A program made the position numbers and the translations under genes. Positions 8,506-18,892 of a stretch of 64,000 nucleotides of DNA are shown here, piece after piece (within the stretch, counting starts at the first letter, position 1; every line of letters begins with the position of its first letter). The notes beneath the pieces are model-generated. The model did not search any database. It was not told where the DNA came from and saw only the letters and a list, made by a program, of their open reading frames with translations. The stretch comes from Caulochytrium protostelioides (lineage: Eukaryota > Chytridiomycota > Caulochytriomycetes > Caulochytriales > Caulochytriaceae). The stretch spans positions 3,951 to 67,950 of the forward strand of contig ML014195.1 in assembly GCA_003615045.1 (NCBI GenBank). The letters run 5' to 3'.

Positions 8506-11500
8506 CTACGTCATCAGGGGATCGTCCGGAAATTCGATATTACCCACGATCGGCTCATCGGCGTCCGCCTCCACCTCCGCGTCGGCGTCGGCATCCGCGT
8601 CGGTGCCGCCGACGACGCCGGGGGCGGGTGGAGCGTCGATGCTGGCACCGGCGTCCACGTGCGCGTCCGCGTTGGCGTCAGCATGGGCAAGAGCATCCGG
8701 ACCGTGGCCAGCACGGGGTGCAGCCGTCGCACGGACCGCCGGATCGCTCTGCTGCTCCTGCCAGCAGGTCGCGTGCCAGACCTGGCCGTCGGCGACCCGC
8801 GCGTTGCGGTGCAGCCACAGCTGCTCGGCGTCGTCCCAGAACTTTTCCAGCGGCTCGTGGCAGATCGCGCATTGCAGCACGCCGAGCACCGCGACGCCCA
8901 GCTCGTCCGCCCGGATATGGATCGCCGGCGGCGGCGCCGCGACGGCGGGATCGATGCCAGCCGCGGCGTCGTGGCGCAACGCGCCGCCACGGCCGTCAGC
9001 CATCGCGACGTCGCGGTCACCGCCGCCGCCGCCGTCGGCGCGAGGGCCGTGACCATCGCCGTTGAGGCCGACGCCCAAGCGGCCGTCGACATCGCCGCCG
9101 CCGCCGCCACCGCCGCCGCCGCCGCCCTCGCTGCCCTGGGCGAGCTGCTGGTTGAGCGCGTCCAAGACCGCGTCGCCGCTGCCGCCCGCGGCGCCGGGAC
9201 GCCCTTCGCCGCCGGCGAGGCCGAGGTGGTGGTCGGGGTCGGCGCTGGACACCCTGGCCATCTCGCACCAGACGGCGGCCGCTAGATACCACCCGCGCGG
9301 CCCCACGGCGCCGGTCTCCTTCTGCCGGCGGTTGTGCCGGAAGTGCCAGTCCATGTGGCGCTCCATCGCGGCCTGGCCGCTCGCCGACTGCGGGAAGCGG
9401 TCGCCGCACTGCGAGCACTGCAGCGGGAGCCGGTCGTAGAGGAGCGTGACGGCGTGCGGCGCGACGAACGGCGCGTTGTCCAGCGTCGCTTGGGCCAGCG
9501 GGAGCGGCGGCAGGTCGCGCATGCTCTGGTAGGGCCGCGCCGTGGCCGTCGCCGTCGCCGTCGCCGCGGGGTGCGGCGGGCCCGCGCCGCGGCGCAGGGG
9601 GCCCGCTAGGCCCGGTGGGGGCGGGCCCGTCGGCGCCGGCGGCAGCATCATGCCGCCCATCCCATGCACAAGCCCGGCCGCGCCCGGCGGCAGCGGCGGC
9701 GGCTGTCGCGGCGGCGGGCGCTGGGCCTGCATGATCGTCGCGAAGGCATGCCGGATCTTGCCGTCGACTTCGCGGGTCTGCTCGTGCAGATCCTGGAGGA
9801 TGTTCGGCTCGACGAGTTCGGTCTGCAGCGCGGCGGCCAGCTGCGTCAGCACGACGATCTGGCTCTCCAGCGCGGGGTCCACCGGGTACAGCGGGTGCCG
9901 CCGGCGCAGCGTGTGGAATTGGTCGAGAATGCGCGGAATCGCATGCAGCAGCTGCAGCTGCGCGGGCGACGGCTGCGCGGGCATTGCCGGCGGCATTGCC
10001 GGCGGCATCGGGGTGGGTCGGGGCGGCCCCCGGGGCGGCATGGCGGCAGCGGCGCTGCCGCCGCCGAGCGCGGGCGCCGCCACCGGCCGATGCGGGTCGA
10101 CCGGCGCCAGCCGCTTCGCCGCCGGGGCTGGCAGACCCGCGGGCGCCGCGTGCTTCCGTGGATCATGAAGCGCCGACGCCGCGGCCGCGGCCGCTGCGGC
10201 CGACGCCGCGGGGGCCGCCGGTGGCGTGGGCGCCGCGGCCGGTGGAGTCGCGACGGTCGGCGCGGGCGCCGGCGCCGGAGCAGCGGGCGGCGCGGCAGCC
10301 AGCCGCGTCTCGATCTGGTCGAGGAGCGTTTGGCGGAAGAGCGGGCCGCGCAGACGCGGCTCATACTTCCACGTGCCGAGCACTTTGTGGAACTTGGCAC
10401 GGTCGGCGGCGCCGACGGCGGCGAAGGCGACGGTGAAGGCATTCACGATGTGCGGCGCGAAGGCCTCAATGTACTGGGGACCGGACCGCTTGAGCACGGA
10501 GTCGATCAGGTAAAGCACCGCGACTTTGCAGTGGGGCGGAACCTAGCGACGTGGAACGAGGGCAGACCCATGGGAGACCCGTGTCGCGTGCAGAGCACCC
10601 AACCATCAATCACAAAGAAAACACGTCCGTGCGGGGCATAAACATGAAGTCAACCGTATAAAAGAGGGTTGGCCCGACAAAAAAGGCAACGCAAAGACGG
10701 CAGAGCAAAGCATCGCAGCACATCGCATAGAATGGGCATCGCCGTCCACAGTGACCGTTCGGCCCCATCCGTTCATGGATCCATGTGCCGAAAGAAGACG
10801 GATCAGCGAAGAGAGCCCAATAAGTGAAGAGAGCCCGTCAGCGACACGAAGAGAATAGGAAAGTGAGAAAGGAAGAGGGTCCGTTCGAGCTTGCGAATGA
10901 GAGAGCACATCACGACGGGGGTCGCATCACGTTCAAAAAGGACCCGCCCCGTCGACCGGACGATGGATCGCCGATCATGCCGATCACGGGGCCACATCGC
11001 GCCGCCCACACGGAGACATAGGTCACCCCGGACATAGGTCAGGCGTCCCGCCAGACACCGATGAGGTTATCACCCAGCGGCATGCGTGGGAGAAGACATG
11101 GAGAGGGTCCGATTTCCGGGCAGGAAGGGTGGGGATTTCAGGGATTTCAGGGATTTCAGGGATCGAAAGGAATCGAAGGAGTCGAAGGAGTCGAAGGAAT
11201 TAAGGCAGTCAAGACGAAGGTGGAGGAGAAAGAACCACGAAAGAGCGAGAAAGGGCAGGAGGAAAGGAGCACCGTTCAAGATCATCCATATTCGAACACC
11301 AAAAAAAAACAAGAATTTTTTTGGTGCCAAATCGATATTAAGAGATTGAGTATACTTGAGAGAAAGGAAGGGGGCGGGCGGCGGGTCCAGGGACGGACCG
11401 CGCACCGCGGAAGCATGCGCCATTCCCAAGGCCATGGCCACCGTTGTCGTTGTGATGGTCGTAGTCATGGTTGCCATCGTCGTCGTGATCGTGGTGATCC

Positions 11501-12318
11501 GCATGTCACCATCCAGTGGCCAATTCCCATCGCCGTGCCAAATCAAGGACCACACAGCATCGTCAACGGGGCCGCCGTTCCCGCCGCCGCATGGTTGGCA
11601 CAAGAGTAGCGAGCACGAGTGCGGCATCAGCAACACGTGGCAACCACGTGGTCGAAGCCCCGCCGAGCGTGGATGATGCAGTGAAGGACGTTGGAAAACG
11701 ATGTGGCGCGGCGCGATCAACCGAGTTCGCCCGAGGAGGCGGTTGGTGAGGACGACGCGGCCGATGCCCCGAGGAGGAAGCAACAGGCGACACGCATCGA
11801 TGAGCGACCGACCGTCCACGACAGGAACAAAGCACCCGGATGGACCGCCACCGCACGAGCGTATCGCATGACATCGCACGGTAGTCGACGAGTAAAGGAG
11901 AGAAACAGACAAAAAATGCATTCGGATGGTGAGTTGCACCGCAGCATCGGTTCGAGCCGTCGAGGCCCCGAGCTGCACGGACATGGCTGCGAGCTCCGCA
12001 AGCAATGTCGTGACCAGGACTGCCGATGGACGCGGCTGGTTGGGCAAATGATTGTGCGAATCAAGAGATGGACCACCCAGCGCGCCAGGCATGCCAAGTC
12101 GGAAAGCAGGAAACGGCGGCGCCGGTGGCAGCGGCGCCGGAGGCTCGTGGCATTACCTCAAAAAGCCGACGAGCGATGGCGGTCGCGATCGCGTGGGCCG
12201 ACGCGGTCTGGCCACGGGCGAAGTAGGTGACCTCGTCGATGATGGGCGCCTCGGGCCGCGGGCCGAGCTGCGCCATGATGGCGGCGACGGCCTGTACGGC
12301 CTCGGTCGCGGACATCAT
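8506..12318 (-). CDS. PCF11: Pcf11-type cleavage/polyadenylation factor, two exons
   Basis: Pcf11 binds the RNA polymerase II C-terminal domain and links mRNA 3'-end cleavage to termination. My model joins exon 1 (12318..12157, 54 codons, start context CCACCATGATG) to exon 2 (10542..8506), giving about 732 residues. The junction restores the CTD-interaction domain: RRLFE from exon 1 and VPPHCKVAVLYLIDS from exon 2 match the family segment '..KVPP..KLPVLYLIDS'. Without exon 1 the protein would start mid-domain behind a stop. Then come Pro/Ala-rich linkers, a helical region around QFHTLRRRHPLYPV, and two zinc-binding modules. The first is CSQCGDRFPQ (about residue 426) with HMDWHFRHNRR and GWYLAAAVW. 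The second is CAICHEPLEKFWDD (about 610) with a later HATC. A poly-Gly tract and an acidic tail close it. Confidence 0.88.
10543..12156 (-). other. 1,614-bp intron in PCF11
   Basis: Donor GAG/GTAATG at 12156 and acceptor GTCGCTAG/GTT at 10543 are both phase 0, and joining them reconstitutes the CTD-interaction domain. It is long for a genome whose other genes need no intron. It contains purine-rich tandem repeats (11132-11201) and open frames on both strands (for example minus 12092-11070) with no recognisable domain. Confidence 0.8.
11132..11201. repeat. two 9-bp tandem repeats inside the PCF11 intron
   Basis: Three copies of GGGATTTCA (11132-11158) are followed a few bases later by several copies of a 9-mer based on TCGAAGGAG (about 11167-11199). 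Both units are 9 bp, so they keep all frames open. That explains the collagen-like apparent peptide on the plus strand. Confidence 0.9.
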
Positions 12319-13681
12319 GGTGGAACCGATGCGCGCGCGGACGGTCTCGCGAATCCACGCGCACGGACGGCGCAGAGCGGCGCAGCAGACGCGTTGACGG
12401 ACGCCAACGATGCCGGTGACGCTATCGCTATCGAGGTCGACGTCGACGTCGATGTCAGAGCCGTGGGACCCGACAGAGAGCGGCCGTGACAGACCACAGT
12501 AGAGCAGCACAGCACAGCACAGTACAGCAAGGCGTGGGGCCACGACGTGATGGCGACGCGCAGCAACAAAGGATGATGGCGACGCACGGGAGGATGGACG
12601 GCGACAGCACGCGGCGACCTGCGGAGCCGGGCGGCCGGACCTCAGGCGTCCCGGCGCTCCGCGTCCGCCGCGGCGCCTCCCGCTGCCACCGCGTTTATCT
12701 GAAACATCCCGCTTCGATCCTCGCGCGGCCGACGCGGCGACAATGCGCGTCTCGGCACGGACCTCGGCACGGATCGAGGGCCTGCGGGTGGGACCGACGG
12801 CCGCCGCGGGTCGCACGGGCGCGCCGCAGCGTGCGTTGCACGGGACGACCGCGCCGCGCCCGCGGGGGTCATCGCGCGCGGCGTCTGTGGCGGCCGCCCA
12901 CCGCGTCAGGGTGCGGACGAGCCGACGAGCCGACGAGCCGACAGGGACCCACCAACGAGGCGGGCGCGGTGGACGGCGACACAGGGCGCCCGCAAGCCGC
13001 GGGAGGGAAGCGACGGCGGCTCTCGTCCCGCGCCGAACCGCCGGCAAGCCGTGGCGGCCTCCTCCTCGCGCGTCGGTCGGTCGGTCGGTCGGTCGGGCCG
13101 GATGGATGGATGGATGAGCGCGAGGGACGGTCGCCCGCCACATGGGGACATCGCGGCGGCTGCGCCCGCGCCCGTGCTCGTGCCGCACGCCGCAAGCCAG
13201 CACGCCCGCGCCGGCGACGATGACAAGCCGATTGGGGCGATACCAGACGATCGCCTTCGACCAGTCGCCGCTCGCGACGCCCACGGCGATCGACCCGGAC
13301 ACGCGCAACGTGGCCCAGGGGCTGGCCTTCGAGCTCGTCGCGTCGGCATACCCAGCATCGCGCACCCCGCGACGCGGAATGGTCGTGACAAACCAGCATT
13401 TGTTCCGGAAGCCGTCCATCCCATCGTCACACATCCAAGCCGGTACACAGGTTCTGAATCCGCCCTCTTCACCACCCGCCCCCTGGTTGGCTCAACTCGC
13501 CCAGCTTCCTTTGACAACTGGTCGTACAGTGAAGTTCCAACCAGAATCTGCACGCGCGGCTGCAACCGTAAGGTAAAGCCACCCTCCTACTTGCTAGGTG
13601 ATGTCCCTCTTTTTGAAAACTATGGTGCGGAGTGGACACAGGGCTCAAAAGAGGTTGAACAAAGCGCCATGGACGCCGCTT
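12319..13681. other. upstream region of PCF11, no gene seen
   Basis: GC-rich DNA with a (GGTC)n tetranucleotide run at about 13072-13097 followed by (GGAT)n at about 13100-13117. Long open frames on both strands are arginine-rich and lack domains. The minus-strand frame from 13434 is useful only for its last coding part, exon 1 of PCF11. Confidence 0.5.
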
Positions 13682-14519
13682 TCACTGCTCTACGGCGGAA
13701 ACGTCGAACCCGTCATAAAAGAGGCGTGCGACCCGAAAGTCCTTGTGGGTGGCATTGTTCAGGAGGTGCTCCAGCCGCTCAACGCACAAGCCGGTACGGT
13801 AGTCCAATGCTTCGCGGTCATAGTCGAGCAACGTCCCGGCCACGCTCTTTCTGAAGTAGCTGCCCTGTTGACGCCCGCGGGGGTCGACGTATGCGTCTGG
13901 ATTCATCCGCACAAAGACTCTCGGGCGGCAGCCCGCGTCTCCCCTCAGCTCCATCAGGCGCGTGTTCTCGCAACTGCGATACCCGAGGGTCTCGTGGCCG
14001 TACTCATCCACCTCACCGCAGACGGCATGGGTCCCGACGTCGATGAACGTGTCGGGGCGCCTCGCTGAGCTCTCCCCGGGCACTTGTTGATGGTGGGATG
14101 GCGTCAGTTCCGGATAGCGACGCGGTATCTCACGTCGTTGTCCCTCACCAAAGAGTTCCGCGCGATCAGCGCATTGGGATGAAGATGCACCAAGCAGAAC
14201 AGACAGGACCCATGGAGGGCTGTGCTCGGGCGATAGTGTCGCACCAGGAGGAGACGCAGCGAGGGCCAACGATGACCACTGCGTCGGCTGGCTTGTCAGG
14301 ACACGGAGCGCACCACGTGGGCCGCGTGTCGGTCGGCACCCCGAAATTGGGATGTTTCTTCAGCGGACAGGCGCACTGGCTCGGCAGTTTGCAGTGAAGC
14401 GGGTTGGGAGATGGAAGCAGTTGCGTTGATATGTGATGCCCTGCCAGATCCGTCTCATGGACAGCCACCCGACCGGGTGGCTCAGACGGAGGAAGAGCTA
14501 CACGTGACCGAGTCGTCAC
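13682..14519 (-). pseudogene. EsV-1-7-repeat / PD-(D/E)XK-like gene relic, frame-broken
   Basis: Two overlapping minus-strand frames make up this locus. The upstream one (14519-14166) carries a cysteine-rich unit, KKHPNFGVPTDTRPTWCAPC, followed by PADAVVIVGPRC. It resembles the EsV-1-7 repeat (C-x4-C-x16-C-x2-H type with P.FG in the middle), here with the last His as Cys. The downstream one (to 13682) has FIDVGTHAVCGEVDEYGHE, then ENTRLMEL and FVRMNPDAY. This is the order seen in the nuclease-like domain that follows EsV-1-7 repeats in many algal and giant-virus proteins ('D..VVEVDE.QH...C..RR..EL....FIRFNPD.Y'). The frames differ by one, so this is a pseudogene unless an unseen intron joins them. 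Function in the host is unknown. Confidence 0.5.
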
Positions 14520-15096
14520 TGTCGTCTGAATTCCGTCACGGCGAGGTGGCCTGGCAAAGAACCATTATCCTGAGATTGAGTGAGTCGAAAGCAAGGTTGG
14601 TACACAAGGTTAAGGGGCTCGGCCCTGGCGAACAGCCTCCTTCGATCCTCCGGCGCCTGTGGGCGGCTGCAGTCGGAGCTTCCGGTGACCGCCGGCCCCC
14701 GATACTTCTACGCCGGCATCGGGATCTCCGAAGGTCGATCCCTGTGGTTCAAGCCGTGGCGTGGCGGTGCGTTCCCGGGAGTCCTCTCGGCCACCGGTCA
14801 AGCGGGTTTCCCCTGGCCTGGCGGTCCGTGGGATATTCCTCGATCGCCAGCCGTCGGGGTTCCTCCGGCAACGGGGCGGTCAGTCCGGTCCGGTGGTCGG
14901 TCCGTGAAATCGCGTTCCCTTGTCGTATAGGCGGTCGTCATGGGCCCAGCTCTTGTTCCCGAGTGGCTTGGCCAGTCGTCACGTACCCGTACCACGTCAA
15001 TCCGGGATACGGAGTTTCCCCCGAAGAGGAGCTCGAAAGCTACACACGGTGGGGACCACCCCTGTTAGATTCATCAAGATAGTTAATATACTGGTG
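14520..15096. other. no gene recognised
   Basis: A plus-strand frame (14411-15082) and several shorter ones cross this stretch but none has a recognisable domain. It separates the EsV-1-7 relic from the 3' end of the secreted-protein gene. Confidence 0.4.
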
Positions 15097-16692
15097 TCAT
15101 ACATTGCGAACCGAGGGTAAATCGGCGAGAGGGCTGCCTCCAAAACGGAGTTCAGCATTCGCTGCCTGGTGGTGCTGCCCAGCAGAGGTTTCAGCGGCAG
15201 CAGCTGATGAACTATGGATGGATTTACTGATGGGTTTGTGGGATCCTATGATCTGTTCTACAAACGGCTTGAATTCGGGGAGAAGGCTCTCGTTATTACA
15301 CCGAACGCTGACCCCGTAGAACACTTCGGAGTTCAACGGGAAACCCTCAAGAAAAGGCAAAGGAAGGCGCTCGGGATGTTGAAACAAGCTTTTAAATTCC
15401 ACTACGAAGCTGTTGAAGTCTTTGATCGCCTCGTCCAGATTGGCGAGGGGCTCGGTCTTGTCTCCGACGATCTTCGACCATCGAGGACCGAAGTTGGAAG
15501 CAAGAGCTTGCTGTAACGTGACGAAGATTCCTAGTGTCCCAAGTGCTTCAATGTTCGGAATCTGACGCGCGAGTATGGAGTTGATCGTTTTGGAATCGTG
15601 GGTCCCATCGTGATCTTCGTAGTCCACCTTCCATGTAAAAACACGGGTAGCCAGGTTGCGCACAGCTTTTTGGGTATCACGATTTGTTCCGGGTGCATGC
15701 GGATACGACTCAAGAGACTTCAAAAGGGTCAAAAATTGTTGCCCGGTTTCCCGGAAGCGAAGATTTCTTGTTTTCCGTTCAATCTGGAGTTGCTTCAGGG
15801 TTTTCTTTGTATCTTCCACAAAGTTAGGGGGCGCCGGTTGCGCGAGTCCAGATATCATTGTTTCGGCGTGGCGATGCATCCTCATCAGAAGAGATGGCCA
15901 ACTGTCTGATCGGTCGGAGTTATCGTGTGGCACACGGTGCACGTCTTCCAACTCGGTCCGCAAGCTGTTCAAGAGTGTATCCTCTGCTTCTTCCGGTGTG
16001 CGTTTGACCGCTTCATTATATTTCTGCCGAAGACGAAGGTACACCAGCATTATCCCTTTGAACATGATATTTCTGTTGAGCGCATGAAGTTCATCAAGGG
16101 GCAGGACGTTACTCCAGGCTGCATGCACTTCCAAAATCTTGTGAGCGTATTCGTGAAGCTGAGCAACGGCTTGTTCCAGTGGCACACGAGACATGTTATC
16201 TCCTGTACCCACCTGGATTGTCGGGTCCGGTTCGGAGGGAGATCCGAGCCCAGCCCACATATCGTCCCACATGCCCAGTGCCCATTTAAGATATATAACA
16301 AATCTCGGGCTGATGATATTGCCTCGATCGATGACTTTTGGATGGTTCGTAGCCCTGAATGGAAGGAACAGATGTTCGGCGAGTGAATCAAGTGTGTCTC
16401 TGGGGTATTGCATAGCAACCCCATTAACACGAAAAGCCTCCCAGACAGTACTCAGGCTCTTTGGAGGAATAAGTTCAGGTTGATATGCATCAGCAAGACG
16501 AGGCAGCTTTGATTGGGGAACAGGCAAGGGGGGATCGGTATTTTGTCTTTTCCTTGAATGCGCATGAGTGAGCTGATTGCTTGCAGGATCCATCGGATCC
16601 TGTTCGGTAGGTGCAGTCGTAACGGCCAGGCACATGAGAAAGGCTACAAGCAGAATGGGCAGCAGCCCGAGGCCACCCCGTATGACCATCAT
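15097..16692 (-). CDS. secreted protein of unknown function
   Basis: I do not recognise the family. I start at the paired ATGs at 16692/16689 because they open a typical signal peptide: a short charged start (MMVIRGG), a hydrophobic core LLPILLVAFLMCLAV, then a small-residue site before PTEQ. The open frame continues 181 codons upstream without protein-like character. The mature chain (about 500 residues) is mostly alpha-helical by eye, with charged helices such as EEAEDTLLNSLRTELEDVH and TKKTLKQLQIERKTRN, and a serine/alanine patch near the C-terminus. No second membrane segment is evident, so secretion is likelier than anchoring. Its codons are clearly less GC-biased than neighbouring housekeeping genes. 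That, with the mobile fragments beside it, suggests a fast-evolving or acquired gene. Confidence 0.65.
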   Translation of the reverse strand: MMVIRGGLGLLPILLVAFLMCLAVTTAPTEQDPMDPASNQLTHAHSRKRQNTDPPLPVPQSKLPRLADAYQPELIPPKSLSTVWEAFRVNGVAMQYPRDTLDSLAEHLFLPFRATNHPKVIDRGNIISPRFVIYLKWALGMWDDMWAGLGSPSEPDPTIQVGTGDNMSRVPLEQAVAQLHEYAHKILEVHAAWSNVLPLDELHALNRNIMFKGIMLVYLRLRQKYNEAVKRTPEEAEDTLLNSLRTELEDVHRVPHDNSDRSDSWPSLLMRMHRHAETMISGLAQPAPPNFVEDTKKTLKQLQIERKTRNLRFRETGQQFLTLLKSLESYPHAPGTNRDTQKAVRNLATRVFTWKVDYEDHDGTHDSKTINSILARQIPNIEALGTLGIFVTLQQALASNFGPRWSKIVGDKTEPLANLDEAIKDFNSFVVEFKSLFQHPERLPLPFLEGFPLNSEVFYGVSVRCNNESLLPEFKPFVEQIIGSHKPISKSIHSSSAAAAETSAGQHHQAANAELRFGGSPLADLPSVRNV

Positions 16693-17329
16693 GGCGGCAC
16701 GGCTGACGATAGGCAGGCTGCGCAGCGGATGAGGAGGGAAGAGAGGTAGAGAGCGACGGGGCGGAGTCGTACGGTGCGTCGATGCAGACAATGAACAGTG
16801 TCGGCCAGGGCCAGGGGTCCACAACAGTACGGAGCCAGGAAGGGCGGTCGAAACGCCGATTAACCGAGGTGATACGTTTTCGCTTCTGCTTCTACTTTTG
16901 CTGTTTCGCATCAAGGGCCCAATGATGCGTATGTAGCGGAAGAGTCGCCCCATCCATGGCGTCCATCGGTCGTCCATGTACCGCCTAATATACTTCGCGA
17001 CGGCTAAGCCGCGCAGGATGCAGCTCGGCATCCGCTGTCGCGGAGCCAGCGGCGATAGCGGCCATGACCTATGATTCCCACTTGGCCAAGCGAATTCCGA
17101 CGGAAATCGACCTTTAACACGAGTAGACACTGTAGGTCTGGCATCCCGGCTCCTGCAGCCCCAACACCGCCAGGGGAAAAGCCCCATCGGGCCGACAGGG
17201 GGAGCAGGGATACATACGTAGAGATGCTTGGACACGTCTGTTGCTTCGCGCTGCCTTCAGCCTCGGCTGGGCACGGTGAGTTAGGGCTGCGCCAGCCAGT
17301 CTTGCCTTTTCGCTGGGAGCATTGCTCAG
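16693..17329. other. upstream region of the secreted-protein gene
   Basis: Promoter-side DNA of the minus-strand gene with no recognised domain in any frame. The downstream end abuts a Fanzor 3'-end fragment. Confidence 0.4.
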
Positions 17330-17575
17330 ATGGAAGAGGGCAAACTGCTGTTGCTGTGGTATGAAGCCACCCACGGCAATGAAGCTACCCACGGCAAGTT
17401 AGTGAACCCCGACCTCAATGCCGCGTTGAACATCCGGCGCTGTCTGGCCTTACCGGACAGACCGATAGCGCTGTGCCGCACTCCCGGGCAAACCAGGTTG
17501 CAGCCCAAGGTCGGCAAAGTCATCCGACCCTGAACCGATTGCGCGTCTGCCGCGATGGTGCCCCCTGGGGGGACC
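17330..17575 (+). mobile_element. Fanzor (TnpB-like) C-terminal and 3'-end fragment, copy A
   Basis: The plus-strand frame 17330-17533 ends in NPDLNAALNIRRCLAL, the RuvC-III region ('NRDLNAALNIRR') that closes Fanzor nucleases, the eukaryotic relatives of TnpB. Nothing upstream restores the RuvC-I or RuvC-II parts, so this is a 5'-truncated remnant. A 14-bp direct duplication (GAAGC.ACCCACGG) lies just before the motif. The DNA from about 17411 past the stop (17533) to about 17575 is repeated closely at 46887-47056, so the copies share an element end rather than just a coding motif. Confidence 0.65.
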
Positions 17576-17635
17576 CCTGGGGGGGCACCACGGAGGGCAT
17601 GGTGCGCCTTGAGTCGATATATGAACGACTGCGTT

Positions 17636-17720
17636 AAACTTAATATTGAACATCCATCGCTGCCTGGCCTCGCTCGTCCGGTTTTCGGCGCTGTGCCGCA
17701 TCCCGGGGGCAAATCAAGTG
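17636..17720 (+). mobile_element. Fanzor 3'-end fragment, copy B (short)
   Basis: A second diverged copy of the stretch encoding LNIRRC-type sequence sits about 220 bp after copy A in the same direction: TTGAACATCCATCGCTGCCT here against TTGAACATCCGGCGCTGTCT in copy A, followed in both by GCGCTGTGCCGCA and a C/G-rich tail. It is too short and diverged to encode a domain. Confidence 0.55.
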
Positions 17721-17809
17721 GCCTTCCGTGGTCGTTCAAGCGAAAAGCCACGGCACTCGCTGGGCGGCAGCTGGTGCTCAAGGGCTTGCGGTATGATGTC
17801 GGCCGGTGC

Positions 17810-18316
17810 TCACCGATATAGCACAGCACGGAGTCGCTCGTATGAAATGCGTGACCAGCAGCGAGGACGTGCTGTGCGCGTTGGCTCAGTATATCCGGCC
17901 GTAAATATAAAGCCGCGACGGCCGCGACGGCCGGGGCTGGCGCGGCGTCCGCCGTGGCCGCTCCGGCGGCGGGGACCACGGCCCGTGGTGTCGCTCAGGG
18001 CGACTGCCTGGAGGAACGACTTGGATGCGCGCTTCGTCGCGTAGCGTGAAGACGCGGAGGGGCTTTGCACGCCGCGGTCGTTATCGATCTCATCCAAGGA
18101 GGAGACCGATGAAGCCGCCGTCGCCGAGGAGGAGGCCGAAGACGTTGTCGCCGACGCCGTGGATGCGGCGGCCGTTATTGTGGCAGCATGGACGGCCTTG
18201 GCGGCCCTGGCGGTCATTTTGCCGACGGAAGCGGTCTGATGGCCGAGGAGGGGCTTGCCATCGATGGTGGTGCCCGAGCGGGCCGCCAGCAGCGCACGTT
18301 TGCGGGCCATGGTCAT
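17810..18316 (-). CDS. possible small basic low-complexity protein
   Basis: An open frame of about 168 codons starts at ATG 18316 (a second ATG at 18310 has a better context, CCATGG). It begins MTMARKRALLAARSGTTIDG, continues through a Ser/Ala/Thr-rich stretch, and ends in an Arg/Gly-rich segment. I recognise no domain. Opposite and overlapping frames are equally open, as is usual at this GC content, so it may be spurious. Confidence 0.25.
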   Translation of the reverse strand: MTMARKRALLAARSGTTIDGKPLLGHQTASVGKMTARAAKAVHAATITAAASTASATTSSASSSATAASSVSSLDEIDNDRGVQSPSASSRYATKRASKSFLQAVALSDTTGRGPRRRSGHGGRRASPGRRGRRGFIFTAGYTEPTRTARPRCWSRISYERLRAVLYR

Positions 18317-18861
18317 GTCGCCATGTGCTCGGCTTGGTGCCCAAGCCGTCGCCGCATGCCGTGGCGGCATAGCCCACCGCAGGAGAGCAGGCGCTGATGG
18401 GCCTCATACTCCACATCGTCCGCCTCGTCTTCCTCCACGGCCCCGCCGTGCGCTCGATGCGACGACGACATAGCGAGCGGGCCTCGCCACCATGTGGCCC
18501 CCGCAACTGCGGTCGTGCGAGAAGAGCGAAAGATCCATCGAGTCCCACCCGTCGGTGCGCCCGTCAGGGTTCGAGCGCGGCGGCGCACGATGCGGCTCGC
18601 CATCCGGTATGACTTGGGGAGGGCTGGCTGTGAGCCTAGCGGCATCGACGAGGCGGCATGCGCGGCATGCGCTCGGTGTAACCCGTTTCGCCACGGACGG
18701 CTTTCCGCATCGCGTGGCGGCGGCGGCGGCGCCCCGCCCAGTCGAGGCCGGGGCAGCCTCGCCCACCGCGTGGCGCCACAACGTCTGGGTGCCGCTTCAC
18801 TTCCCTTTGCGCTTTTCTGGCGGTGGTCCGTGCACGAACGGGAGTTCGCCTGATCTTGGCT

Positions 18862-18892
<31 letters not shown>

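Noticed and set aside
6913-9285. 790-codon plus-strand open frame
   Set aside because: Runs through the Shg1-like gene in another frame and antisense to PCF11; Arg-rich composition typical of a shadow.
8506-10518. Single-exon Pcf11 starting at a GTG at 10518
   Set aside because: It would begin in the middle of the CTD-interaction domain; the upstream exon at 12318-12157 completes it.
11941-11965. GGTTCGAG-like B-box considered as a tRNA gene; similar at 18558
   Set aside because: No matching A-box or foldable acceptor stem around either; no tRNA could be supported anywhere in the window.
11070-12092. 340-codon minus-strand frame with hydrophobic parts
   Set aside because: Lies inside the PCF11 intron; contains 9-bp repeat translation and Thr runs, no recognised domain.
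14411-15082. 223-codon plus-strand frame
   Set aside because: No family recognised, partly antisense to the EsV-1-7-like segment; left as unassigned.
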